Assembly: GCF_003004785.1 (NCBI RefSeq)
Contig: NZ_PVZS01000032.1
Location: 25,981 to 60,076, forward strand
Direction of reading: 5' to 3'
DNA: 34,096 nt
Source of the DNA: Alsobacter soli
GTDB taxonomy: Bacteria; Pseudomonadota; Alphaproteobacteria; Rhizobiales; Beijerinckiaceae
Part shown: positions 15,848-24,719 of the stretch, piece after piece
Layout: the number at the start of each line of letters is the position of its first letter
How positions within the stretch are numbered: the stretch's first letter is position 1
Notes under the pieces: generated by a model
The model's database searches: none
Told to the model about the DNA's origin: nothing
Seen by the model: only the letters and a program-made list of their open reading frames with translations
Made by a program: the position numbers and the translations under genes

Positions 15848-16858
15848 TCAGGACGGCTTCAGGACCAGTCGATGTTCCAGCAGAACTTCGCCCACGTCTA
15901 AACCCGTCTTGACCCCCTTGAGGCAATCGACGATGCGCGCTCCGAAGTCGCTATACGGGACGCTCACCGAACTGAGCCAGGGCGCAATCCAGGCGTTCAG
16001 GGCGTTTCCATCGATGCCGATGGGGATGCAATCGTCAGGGATGCGGACGCCACGTTCGGAAGCGGCCTTGTACAGGCCGTAAGCCATCAGATCGCTCGGG
16101 CACAGCACCGCGTCGGGCCAATCTTCCTTCCCGCCCAACGCGGAAGCGGCGCTGTAGCCCGCGTCGAGATGGTTCTTCCCGGCCCCGCTGAAGCGGCGCA
16201 CCCTGGCGCCCGGCGTGCGCGCCTCGAAGCGTTCGATGAAACCCTCGACCCGGTCGCGGATCGTCAGCGAGAGGTCTTCGGGATGCACCGCGGCCGGCCG
16301 GCGCGCGCCGCAGGCGATCAGGTGGTCGGCCGCATCCGCTCCGGCTTGCCGGTTGTCGATCCCCACGAACGCCAGGCCACCATAGGGGCTGCGCCGGTTG
16401 ACGAAGACGATCGGGTCCGCACGCCCCACGGCCGCCTCGAGCTCCCGGCTCGCGACGGCGCTGACCAGCACGAAGCCCTCGACGAAGCGGGACCGCATGG
16501 CGCGCAGGTACTCGTCCTGCAGGTCGGGCTCGTCGTGCGTGTCACAGAGGATCATGACGTATCCGGCGTCACGGAGCGCAGCCTCCGTAGATGCCGCGAT
16601 CGCCGCCATGGCCGGGTTGTCGAGGTTCGGCGCCAGCATTGCGATAAGTCGGCTCTCCCCGCCGCGCAGGCTGCGGCCCACCGGGTTCGGGCTGTAGCCG
16701 AATTCCGCGATGAGGCGTTGGACCTTTTCGACGGTCGCCGGGGAGGCGCGGCGCAGCGCGCCGTTGGCGATGCGCGACACGGTCGAGACCGAGACGCCGG
16801 CTTTGGCGGCTATGTCGGCCAGGGACACGTTTTGCGGCTCACGCCTGCGATCGTTCAC
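15848..16858 (-). CDS. LacI-family repressor of the sugar ABC/GH31 operon
   Basis: 336 aa. The LacI headpiece is at residues about 10-60 (NVSLADIAAKAGVSVSTVSRIANGALRRASPATVEKV, hinge GYSPNPVGRSLRGG), followed by a periplasmic-binding-like effector domain (LIAMLAPNLDNPAMAAIA, VFVNRRSPYGGLAFVGIDN, DAVLCPSDLMAYGLYKAASERGVRIPDDC). The start is GTG at 16858, supported by GGAGAG 5 nt upstream. It is divergent from the binding-protein gene, with a perfect LacI-type operator in between, so it most likely senses the imported sugar or a breakdown product and represses both directions. The inducer is unknown. Confidence 0.93.
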   Translation of the reverse strand: MNDRRREPQNVSLADIAAKAGVSVSTVSRIANGALRRASPATVEKVQRLIAEFGYSPNPVGRSLRGGESRLIAMLAPNLDNPAMAAIAASTEAALRDAGYVMILCDTHDEPDLQDEYLRAMRSRFVEGFVLVSAVASRELEAAVGRADPIVFVNRRSPYGGLAFVGIDNRQAGADAADHLIACGARRPAAVHPEDLSLTIRDRVEGFIERFEARTPGARVRRFSGAGKNHLDAGYSAASALGGKEDWPDAVLCPSDLMAYGLYKAASERGVRIPDDCIPIGIDGNALNAWIAPWLSSVSVPYSDFGARIVDCLKGVKTGLDVGEVLLEHRLVLKPS

Positions 16859-16881
16859 GGTCGCTCTCCAAAAAAGTCACG

Positions 16882-16911
16882 TTGACAGCTTAGGCAAACG
16901 TTTGCCATGTT
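16882..16911 (+). promoter_or_regulatory. Sugar operon promoter with LacI operator in the spacer
   Basis: Consensus -35 TTGACA (16882-16887) and a -10-like CATGTT (16906-16911, 18-bp spacing). The spacer holds GGCAAACGTTTGCC (16893-16906), a perfect 14-bp palindrome with the CG centre and AAACGTTT core typical of LacI/GalR operators. Binding would block this promoter and probably that of the divergent lacI-type gene. The 5' leader to the ATG at 17001 is about 85 nt. Confidence 0.8.
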
Positions 16912-17000
16912 CAAGTGCGATCGGTTTCGCGACGCCGAACCGGCGCGGAAAAAAACACGCTCAGCCTGAACAAAGGGCTGCGCCGGGAGGAGAGAACGCC

Positions 17001-18284
17001 ATGAAGAAGACCGGATGGGCGGTCGGCTGCGCCCTGGCGCTGTCGGTTCTGGGATCTGGCTACGCCCAGGCGCAGACCACGCTGCGCATGATGTGGTACT
17101 CGGACGGCAACGAGGGCGAGGTCATGGCTGACCTCCTCAAGCGGTTCGAGGACAAGAACAAGGACATCAAGGTCGTCCTCGACCAGGTCCCGTTCAAGGC
17201 GACCAACGAGACGCTTCCCGTGCAGCTCGCCGCCGGCCAGGGTCCGGACATGGCCCGCACCACGGACATGGGCGGCATCGCCCCCTACATGCTGGACCTC
17301 CGTCCCTACCTGAAGGACGCCGCGACCTTCGAGCGGAACTACGCCCCGTTTCTCGAGTGGATGCGGGTCCCGGGCGACGCCAAGTCCATCCCCGGCTACA
17401 TGACCCAGCTCACGGTGACCGGCCCCTTCGTGAACAAGACCCTGTTCGAGCAGGCCGGCGTTCCCATGCCGAGCCCGAAGGCGACGTGGGAGGAGTGGGC
17501 CAAGGCGGTGAATACCGTCGCCGACAAGGTGCAGGCGCCGTTCCCGCTGGCGCTGGACCGGTCGGGCCACCGCTTCTTCGGCCTTGCGGTGTCCCAGGGC
17601 GCGAAGGTCATGGACGCCAAGGGCGACCCGGCCGTCATCGACGAGGGCTTCAAGCGCGCGGCGCAGTTGGTGGTGGACTGGCACAAGTCCGGCGTGATGT
17701 CGAAAGAGCTGTGGGGCTCGGTGTCGGGCGCCGCGTACCGGGGCGCGAACGAGGAGTTCAAGAACGCCCAGGTCGTCATGTACCTTTCGGGCTCCTGGCA
17801 GATCGCGCAGTTCGACAAGACGGTTGGTGACGCCTTCGACTGGGTGGCCGTGCCCACGCCGTGCGGCCCCGCCAATTGCTCGGGCATGCCCGGCGGCGCG
17901 GCCCTGGTCGGAATCAAGGCCACCAAGCACCCGGCCGAGGTCGCGCGGGTGCTGGAATACCTCGCCAGCGACGACGTCGTGAGCGAGTTCTATTCGCGTA
18001 CGCTGTTCGTGCCGGGCAACCTCGCGGTGGCCAAGAAGGGCGTCCAGTATCCGTCCGCTTCGCCCCAGGCGGCGGCGGCGCTCAAGGTCTTCGGCGATGC
18101 TGTCGCAAGCATCGACCCGGTCGCCTACAAGATCCAGGGCTGGACCAACAGCCGCATCGTCTTCAACGCCGTGATCAGCCGCCTGGGTCAGGCGGTCGCG
18201 GGCGAGACAACGCTGGACGAGGCCTACAAGCGCATCGAGACCGACGTCGCCCAGCAGATCGCCGAGCGCAACAAGAAGCAGTGA
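17001..18284 (+). CDS. Carbohydrate ABC transporter substrate-binding protein
   Basis: 427 aa. The signal peptide MKKTGWAVGCALALSVLGSG is cleaved near AQA (about residue 24), leaving a periplasmic sugar receptor of the CUT1 (solute-binding family 1) type: TLRMMWYSDGNEGEVMADLL, VPFKATNETLPVQLAAGQGPD, FVNKTLFEQAGVPMPSPKATWEEW, YLSGSWQIAQF, GGAALVGIKATKHP. Two close Cys (PCGPANC) may form a disulfide. The ATG at 17001 follows GGGAGGAGAG. It is the first gene of the operon, followed by permeases, ATPase and GH31. The ligand is an oligosaccharide or glycoside; the GH31 suggests an alpha-glucoside or alpha-xyloside (inference). Confidence 0.95.
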   Translation: MKKTGWAVGCALALSVLGSGYAQAQTTLRMMWYSDGNEGEVMADLLKRFEDKNKDIKVVLDQVPFKATNETLPVQLAAGQGPDMARTTDMGGIAPYMLDLRPYLKDAATFERNYAPFLEWMRVPGDAKSIPGYMTQLTVTGPFVNKTLFEQAGVPMPSPKATWEEWAKAVNTVADKVQAPFPLALDRSGHRFFGLAVSQGAKVMDAKGDPAVIDEGFKRAAQLVVDWHKSGVMSKELWGSVSGAAYRGANEEFKNAQVVMYLSGSWQIAQFDKTVGDAFDWVAVPTPCGPANCSGMPGGAALVGIKATKHPAEVARVLEYLASDDVVSEFYSRTLFVPGNLAVAKKGVQYPSASPQAAAALKVFGDAVASIDPVAYKIQGWTNSRIVFNAVISRLGQAVAGETTLDEAYKRIETDVAQQIAERNKKQ

Positions 18285-18293
18285 CGCGCGCGC

Positions 18294-18318
18294 GGCCGGG
18301 GCCGTACTAGCCCCGGCC
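18294..18318 (+). other. GC-rich hairpin between binding-protein and permease genes
   Basis: GGCCGGGGC-cgtacta-GCCCCGGCC is a perfect 9-bp stem with a 7-nt loop, 10 nt after the binding-protein stop and 19 nt before the permease start. No T-tract follows. In ABC operons such hairpins commonly protect the binding-protein message from 3' decay, giving more receptor than permease. Confidence 0.7.
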
Positions 18319-18336
18319 CCTCACAGGAAGGCGGCC

Positions 18337-19352
<1,016 letters not shown>

Positions 19353-19356
<4 letters not shown>

Positions 19357-20405
19357 CGGGGATCCTGCGCCTCCTCACGGCCCGCCGCGGCGCGGGCCGG
19401 CTCCACTGGACCGACTGGGCGACCTATGCCTACCTGGGGCTCGCCGTCCTGCTGATGTTCGGGCCGGTGCTCTGGCTCGTTCTGTCCTCCTTCAAGACCC
19501 CCGCCGCGTTGCTGGAATTCCCGCCGTCCTTCCTGCCCATGACGCAGAAGGAGGTGAGGGTGGAAGGCTACCCGCAGCCTCTGCCCCTGTTCTCCGTGAC
19601 CATGGAGGACGGCTCCACCCGGGAGCTCGCGCAGGTGCGGCGCGTCGGCCTCATCGCCCAGATGGTCGATCCCAAGGCGCCGGGAACGACAGTCCGCGTT
19701 GCGGCCGACAAGCGCCAGCCGGTGAGGGAGATGGCCTTCGCGGTGAGCAACTACACCGAACCCCTGGCCAAGTACGACTTCCTCCGATTCCTCGAGAACT
19801 CGCTGTTCGTCACCCTGATCGCGACGGCGATCACGCTGGTGATCAACTCGATGGCGGCCTATGCGCTGTCGATCTACGAGTTCAAGGGCAAGACCCTGGC
19901 GATGCTGGCGGTGATCGGCACGTTGATGATCCCGATCACCATCGTGCTGGTTCCGGTCTACCTCGTCGTCACCGAGATGGGGCTGGTGAACTCGCTCTGG
20001 GCGGTGATCCTGCCTGGCGCGGCGACCCCGACGGGCGTGTTCCTGCTGCGGCAATACATGCTGACGATCCCGCGTGACCTCATCGAGGCCGCGCGCATGG
20101 ACAAGGCTTCGGAGTGGCGCATCTACGCCCGGATCGTCATGCCTTTGTCCGCGCCGGCGCTCGCCGTGCTGACCATCTTCTCCATCATGTGGCGCTGGAA
20201 CGACTTCCTCTGGCCCCTCGCGGTCCTGACGAAGAGCGAGGTCCAGACCCTGCAGATCGGGCTGAACGCCTTCCAGGGCGAGCTCCAGACGCAATGGCAT
20301 TACCTGCTCGCCATGACGGTGGTGACGCTGACCCCGGTCGCGATCGTGTTCGCGTTCCTGCAGCGGTTCATCGCCACCGGCATCGCCAACACGGGGATGA
20401 AATGA
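19353..20405 (+). CDS. Carbohydrate ABC transporter permease, MalG/AglG-like with long periplasmic insert
   Basis: 350 aa. Helix 1 (about 25-46) is followed by a loop of about 90 residues (50-140: FPPSFLPMTQKEVRVEGYPQ ... QPVREMAFAVSNYTEPLA), much longer than in MalG, then five helices and the EAA loop IEAARMDKASEWRIYARIVMP. The start overlaps the previous stop (ATGA). The AglG permease of rhizobial alpha-glucoside systems has a similar insertion, which supports a related system here. It pairs with the upstream permease to form the channel. Confidence 0.95.
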
Positions 20406-20406
20406 G

Positions 20407-21492
20407 ATGGCCGGCCTGGAACTGAAAGCCGTGCGCAAGGACTTCGGCCCGGTGTCCGTCATCAAGGGCGTGGATCTCTCCATTGCGGACGGAGAGCTCG
20501 TCGTCTTCGTCGGCCCGTCGGGCTGCGGCAAGTCCACGCTGCTGCGCATGATCGCCGGCCTGGAGACCGTGAGCGACGGCGCCATCCGCATCGAGGGCGC
20601 GGATGTCACGCATATGCCCGCCTCGGACCGCGGGCTGGCGATGGTGTTCCAGTCCTACGCCCTTTATCCGCACATGAGCGTCTACGCCAACATGGCCTTC
20701 GCGCTCGAAAACATGGGCGTCGCCAAGCCGGAGATCGCGAAGCGCGTGCAACGCGCGGCCGCGATGCTGCGGCTCACCGACTACCTCGACCGCAAGCCGG
20801 GCGCTCTGTCCGGAGGGCAGCGGCAGCGCGTCGCCATCGGCCGCGCCATCGTGCGCGATCCCAAGATCTTCCTGTTCGACGAGCCGCTGTCGAACCTGGA
20901 CGCCGAACTGCGGGTGGCGACCCGCAAGGAGCTCGCCGCGCTTCATGCTGAGATCGGCGGCACCATGATCTACGTCACCCACGACCAGGTCGAGGCGATG
21001 ACGCTCGCCGACCGCATCGTGGTTCTGAACGGGGGCCGCATCGAGCAGGTCGGCGCTCCCCTGGACCTCTATAACCGCCCCGACAACCTGTTCGTAGCCG
21101 GCTTCATCGGCTCGCCCCGCATGAACCTCCTGCCCGCAACGATGGACGCCTCCGGCGCCCTGCTGCTGGCCGGACGGGCGCTCGCAGGCGCGCCGCGCGG
21201 GCTAGCGCCGGCCGGCGAGCGGCTCACGTTGGGGGTCCGCCCGGAACACGTGGAGGCTTGCGCGGAGGCCGAAGCGGACCTCGTGGCGCAGGTGGATCTG
21301 GTCGAGCGTTTGGGCGGCGAGACGTTCGTGTATGGCGCGGCGCCTGGCGACCTGGCGCTCACCATCCGCCTGGATGGCCAGACCGCCGTCGCGCGCCGCG
21401 AGAGTCTCCCCGTCCGCTTCAGCCGTTCGCATCTGCATGTCTTCGACCAGACGGGCCAGGCCCGCCGCCCCGACATTCCCGCCCGGAGCTGA
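20407..21492 (+). CDS. ugpC: Sugar ABC transporter ATP-binding protein, UgpC/MalK type
   Basis: 361 aa. Walker A GPSGCGKST (36-44), Q-loop in VFQSYALYPHMSV, signature LSGGQ (134-138), Walker B IFLFDEP (154-160), D-loop SNLDAEL and the switch His in YVTHDQVEAMTLADR. The last 120 residues form the TOBE/MOP-like regulatory domain of MalK-type ATPases (LGVRPEHVE, VDLVERLGGETFVYG). It starts 1 nt after the previous stop codon. UgpC is used as a family label; the protein probably serves this operon and perhaps other importers, as shared ATPases of this type do. Confidence 0.95.
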   Translation: MAGLELKAVRKDFGPVSVIKGVDLSIADGELVVFVGPSGCGKSTLLRMIAGLETVSDGAIRIEGADVTHMPASDRGLAMVFQSYALYPHMSVYANMAFALENMGVAKPEIAKRVQRAAAMLRLTDYLDRKPGALSGGQRQRVAIGRAIVRDPKIFLFDEPLSNLDAELRVATRKELAALHAEIGGTMIYVTHDQVEAMTLADRIVVLNGGRIEQVGAPLDLYNRPDNLFVAGFIGSPRMNLLPATMDASGALLLAGRALAGAPRGLAPAGERLTLGVRPEHVEACAEAEADLVAQVDLVERLGGETFVYGAAPGDLALTIRLDGQTAVARRESLPVRFSRSHLHVFDQTGQARRPDIPARS

Positions 21493-21495
21493 TCC

Positions 21496-23847
21496 ATGAA
21501 AGCCCTGACACGCGCCCGCTTCGCGGGCCGCGACGGCGTTTACGCCGTCTTCGCGCTCGACTTCGGCGTCGACATCCGCGTGGGCCTGCTGGAGGCGGAT
21601 CTCGGCCGTGTCCTGATGCGCCGCGACGGCGCCTATCGGCTCGATCGGGGCTGGACGGTGGCGCCCAACGGCCACGAGCCCGGTTTCGAGGGGCGTCCCC
21701 GCGACGGCCTGGCGGGCTTCTCCTGCCCGCCCGCTACGTTGGACGAAGGCGAGGGCATCGTGACGCTTCGTGGCGAGCGCCTGAGGGCGGAGGTGAGCCT
21801 CGACCCGTTCGGGATCGCCTGGTTCCGCACCGGGGAATCCGAGCCCTTCCTGCAGGACCGGCGCACCCAGGCCTATTTCGTGTCACGCCAGACGCACGCC
21901 TTCGAGCATCACATGGCCCGCGACGCCGGAGACCGGCACTATGGCCTCGGCGACAAGACAGGCCCGCTCGACCGGACGGGCCGCCGCTTCAAGATCGACG
22001 CCGTGGACGCGTGCGGGTTCGACGCCGAGACGAGCGACCCCCTCTACAAGATGATCCCGTTCTTCATCGTCGCTGGGGCGGCAGGCGCCCATGGGGTCTA
22101 TTACGACAACCTCGCGACGGCCGAGGTCGACCTCGGCGCCACGCTCGACAACTACCATGGCCTGTTCCGCTCCTATCGGGCGGACGATGGCGACCTCGAC
22201 GCCTACATCCTGGCCGGTCCGACCGTGCCCGACGTCACGCGCGCCTTCTCGCGCCTCACGGGCGGCCATGCGTTCAACCCCAAGTGGACGCTCGGCTTCG
22301 CGACCACGTCCATGGCGATCGCCGACGCGCCTGACGCCCATGCGCGCATCGCGGACTACATGGCCCAATGCGCCCAGCACCGCATTCCATGCGACAGCTT
22401 CCACTTCGGCTCGGGCTACACGATGATCGCGGGCCGTCGCTACGCCTTCAACTGGAACCGGGACAAGTTCCCCGACCCGGAGGGCACGCTCCAGAGTCTC
22501 AACGACGCCGGCCTGCATCCGGTGGCGAACCTCAAGCCATGCCTGCTGGACGATCATCCCCGCCTTGCGGAGCTGCAGGACCGGGGCGGGCTCGTGCTCG
22601 ACGGACAGACCGGCGAGCCCGCGGTGGCGCAGTTCTGGGACGGCCTCGGCTATCATCTGGATTTCACGCACCCTCACGGCCGCGCCTGGTGGCGCGCCGG
22701 CATGGAGACGGCCCTGCTGGACAAGGGCTTCGTCACCGTCTGGAACGACAACAACGAATACGAGATCTGGGACGAGGACGCCGTCTGCGCCGGCGATGGC
22801 CGGCCTTTCCCGCAGGCTCTGGCGCGCCCCGCCCAGGCGCTGCTCATGACCAAGCTGTCGCGCGAGACCCAGATCGCCCATGCGCCGGGCAAGCGCCCCT
22901 ACGCCATCACGCGCGGCGGCCCCGCCGGCGTCTGGCGCTACGGCCAGACATGGTCGGGGGACAACGCGACCGCCTGGAAGACGCTGCGCTTCAACCTCAC
23001 CCAGGGGCTCAACATGAGCCTGACCGGGATGTTCGACATCGGCCACGATGTGGGCGGATTCCATGGTCCCAGCCCCACGCCGGAGCTCCTCGTCCGCTTC
23101 GTGGAGTTCTGCTCGTTCTGGCCGCGGATGGTGATGAACTCCTGGAATTCGGACGGCGTGACCACGCTGCCCTGGATGTATCCGGAGATGATCGACCCGA
23201 TCCGCCAGGCCATCCGGCTGCGCTACCGGCTTGCCCCGTATCTGTACGCGCTGATGTGGCGCGCCGCCCTGGACGACACGCCGGCGGTCCGGCCCTTGTT
23301 CTGGGATTTCCCGAACGACCCCGACGCCGTGACGACCGAGGACGCCTTCATGCTCGGGCCCGACCTGCTGGTCGCTCCAGTGCTGGAGGAGGGCGCCCGG
23401 ACGCGGTCCGTCCGCCTGCCGGCCAACCCGGGCGGCTGGTATCTGTTTCACGACGGGTCGCATGTCGAGGGCGGCGCCCACGTCACCGCGGACGCGCCGC
23501 TCGGCCGCGCCCCGCTCTTTGTGCGCGCCGGGGCGATGCTGCCGCTGGGCGCCGCCACGGACCGGCTCCACCCCGCGGGCGACAGCGTTCGGGAGCTGGT
23601 GGTCTATGGCGACCCCCACGAGGCCGCGGTCGCGCTCTTCGACGACGACGGGGACACGGCCGCCTGGCGGACGGGCGAGGGGCTCGAAACGCGCATCACC
23701 TTGCGCCGGAACGGCGAGACCGCCGTCCTTTCGGCTGCCGCCGAGGGCCGCTATCGCCCGGCCTGGCGCGAGATCCGCGTTCGCGGCGTGGGCTCGCGCT
23801 CCTTGGAAATCGAGGCCGGAAGGTCGACGCCGCTGTCCCTTGCCTGA
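21496..23847 (+). CDS. Cytoplasmic glycoside hydrolase family 31 (alpha-glucosidase/xylosidase type)
   Basis: 783 aa. No signal peptide. An N-terminal beta-sandwich (about 1-250) precedes the TIM barrel. Its nucleophile is Asp418 in VWNDNNEYE, and the likely acid/base is Asp489 in WSGDN. HFGSGYT and the ALLMTKLSRETQI segment also fit GH31, and C-terminal beta domains follow (LFVRAGAMLPLG). It hydrolyses non-reducing-end alpha-linked sugars of the imported ligand by a retaining mechanism. It is the last gene of the sugar operon, 3 bp after the ATPase. Rhizobial agl operons have a GH13 enzyme in this role; here GH31 replaces it. The exact linkage is not predicted. Confidence 0.93.
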   Translation: MKALTRARFAGRDGVYAVFALDFGVDIRVGLLEADLGRVLMRRDGAYRLDRGWTVAPNGHEPGFEGRPRDGLAGFSCPPATLDEGEGIVTLRGERLRAEVSLDPFGIAWFRTGESEPFLQDRRTQAYFVSRQTHAFEHHMARDAGDRHYGLGDKTGPLDRTGRRFKIDAVDACGFDAETSDPLYKMIPFFIVAGAAGAHGVYYDNLATAEVDLGATLDNYHGLFRSYRADDGDLDAYILAGPTVPDVTRAFSRLTGGHAFNPKWTLGFATTSMAIADAPDAHARIADYMAQCAQHRIPCDSFHFGSGYTMIAGRRYAFNWNRDKFPDPEGTLQSLNDAGLHPVANLKPCLLDDHPRLAELQDRGGLVLDGQTGEPAVAQFWDGLGYHLDFTHPHGRAWWRAGMETALLDKGFVTVWNDNNEYEIWDEDAVCAGDGRPFPQALARPAQALLMTKLSRETQIAHAPGKRPYAITRGGPAGVWRYGQTWSGDNATAWKTLRFNLTQGLNMSLTGMFDIGHDVGGFHGPSPTPELLVRFVEFCSFWPRMVMNSWNSDGVTTLPWMYPEMIDPIRQAIRLRYRLAPYLYALMWRAALDDTPAVRPLFWDFPNDPDAVTTEDAFMLGPDLLVAPVLEEGARTRSVRLPANPGGWYLFHDGSHVEGGAHVTADAPLGRAPLFVRAGAMLPLGAATDRLHPAGDSVRELVVYGDPHEAAVALFDDDGDTAAWRTGEGLETRITLRRNGETAVLSAAAEGRYRPAWREIRVRGVGSRSLEIEAGRSTPLSLA

Positions 23848-23859
23848 TCTGACGACGCG

Positions 23860-23877
23860 CTGTCACCAAACTGAGAC
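23860..23877 (+). promoter_or_regulatory. PHO-box-like direct repeat before plcP-like gene
   Basis: CTGTCAC-caaa-CTGAGAC: two 7-bp repeats with a 4-bp A-rich spacer, which is the PhoB box layout (two CTGTCAY heptamers, 4-bp spacer). The first repeat fits fully, the second at 4 of 7. It ends 41 bp before the ATG at 23919, with a T-rich stretch (23888-23893) near the expected -10 position. This fits phosphate-starvation control of the plcP family. Confidence 0.6.
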
Positions 23878-23918
23878 GGGAATCCGGTTTTTAGCGGCAG
23901 GTTTCCGGAGGTCTCGCC

Positions 23919-24716
23919 ATGGCCCAGTCCGTCAAGGTCCGCTCCCTGTTCCTGTCCGACGTCCACCTCGGGACGCGCGGCTGCCAGGCGGACATGCTGC
24001 TCGACTTCCTGAAAGTCTATGAGGCCGAAACGATCTTCCTGGTCGGCGACATCGTCGACGGCTGGCGCCTCAAGGTGAGCTGGAACTGGCCGCAGGCGCA
24101 CAACGACGTCGTGCAGAAGCTCCTGCGCAAGGTGCGCAAAGGCGCCCGCATCATCTACGTTCCGGGCAACCACGACGAGTTCCTGCGAGAGTACGTCGGG
24201 ACGAACTTCGGCGGCATCGACATCGTCGAGGAGCACGTCCACACCACTGCCGATGGCCGCCGCATGCTGGTGCTGCACGGCGACAAGTTCGACATCGTGG
24301 TCCGCCACGTGAAATGGCTCGCGCTGCTGGGCGACTGGGCCTACGACCTGGCCCTGTTCCTCAACGTCTACATCGGCCGCATGCGCCGCCGCATGGGGCT
24401 GCCGTACTGGTCCTTTTCCGCCTGGAGCAAGCAGAAGGTGAAGACGGCCGTCAACTTCATCGGCGCGTTCCAGGACGCGGTGGCCAGCGACGCGCGCAAG
24501 CACGGCGTGGACATCGTGCTGTGCGGGCACATCCACCAGCCCGCGGTCGAGACCATCGATGGCGTCCTCTACGTCAACACCGGCGACTGGGTGGAATCGT
24601 GCTCCGCCGTGGTGGAGCATGGCGACGGCCGCCTCGAGCTGGTGCGCTGGACCAGCGCGGCGTCGGATCACGCGCCCGCCGCCCCGGCGCGGCTGGCGCT
24701 CGCGCCGGCGGCCTGA
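23919..24716 (+). CDS. plcP: PlcP-like metallophosphoesterase (phospholipase C for lipid remodelling)
   Basis: 265 aa calcineurin-like phosphoesterase. Metal ligands: LSDVHLG (D14, H16), GDIVDGW (D44), GNHDE (83-87), VLHGDKFD and CGHIHQP near the C-terminus. The N-terminal HLGTRGCQAD and the WNWPQAHNDVVQKLLRK stretch are characteristic of PlcP, which removes phosphocholine or phosphoethanolamine from membrane phospholipids during phosphate starvation, and also of related LpxH-like proteins. A GGAGG ribosome site lies 8 nt upstream. A PHO-box-like site and the Agt-like neighbour, convergent with 3 bp between stop codons, favour PlcP over UDP-diacylglucosamine hydrolase. The Ala-rich tail is poorly conserved. 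Confidence 0.85.
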   Translation: MAQSVKVRSLFLSDVHLGTRGCQADMLLDFLKVYEAETIFLVGDIVDGWRLKVSWNWPQAHNDVVQKLLRKVRKGARIIYVPGNHDEFLREYVGTNFGGIDIVEEHVHTTADGRRMLVLHGDKFDIVVRHVKWLALLGDWAYDLALFLNVYIGRMRRRMGLPYWSFSAWSKQKVKTAVNFIGAFQDAVASDARKHGVDIVLCGHIHQPAVETIDGVLYVNTGDWVESCSAVVEHGDGRLELVRWTSAASDHAPAAPARLALAPAA

Positions 24717-24719
24717 GGC

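Noticed and set aside
16538-16544. Third TGTCACA box
   Set aside because: Lies inside the LacI-type coding sequence and has no CGTC at 16-17 bp.
21883-23619. 578-codon open frame on the minus strand
   Set aside because: Fully antisense to the GH31 gene, whose catalytic motifs are intact; long antisense frames are expected at this GC content.
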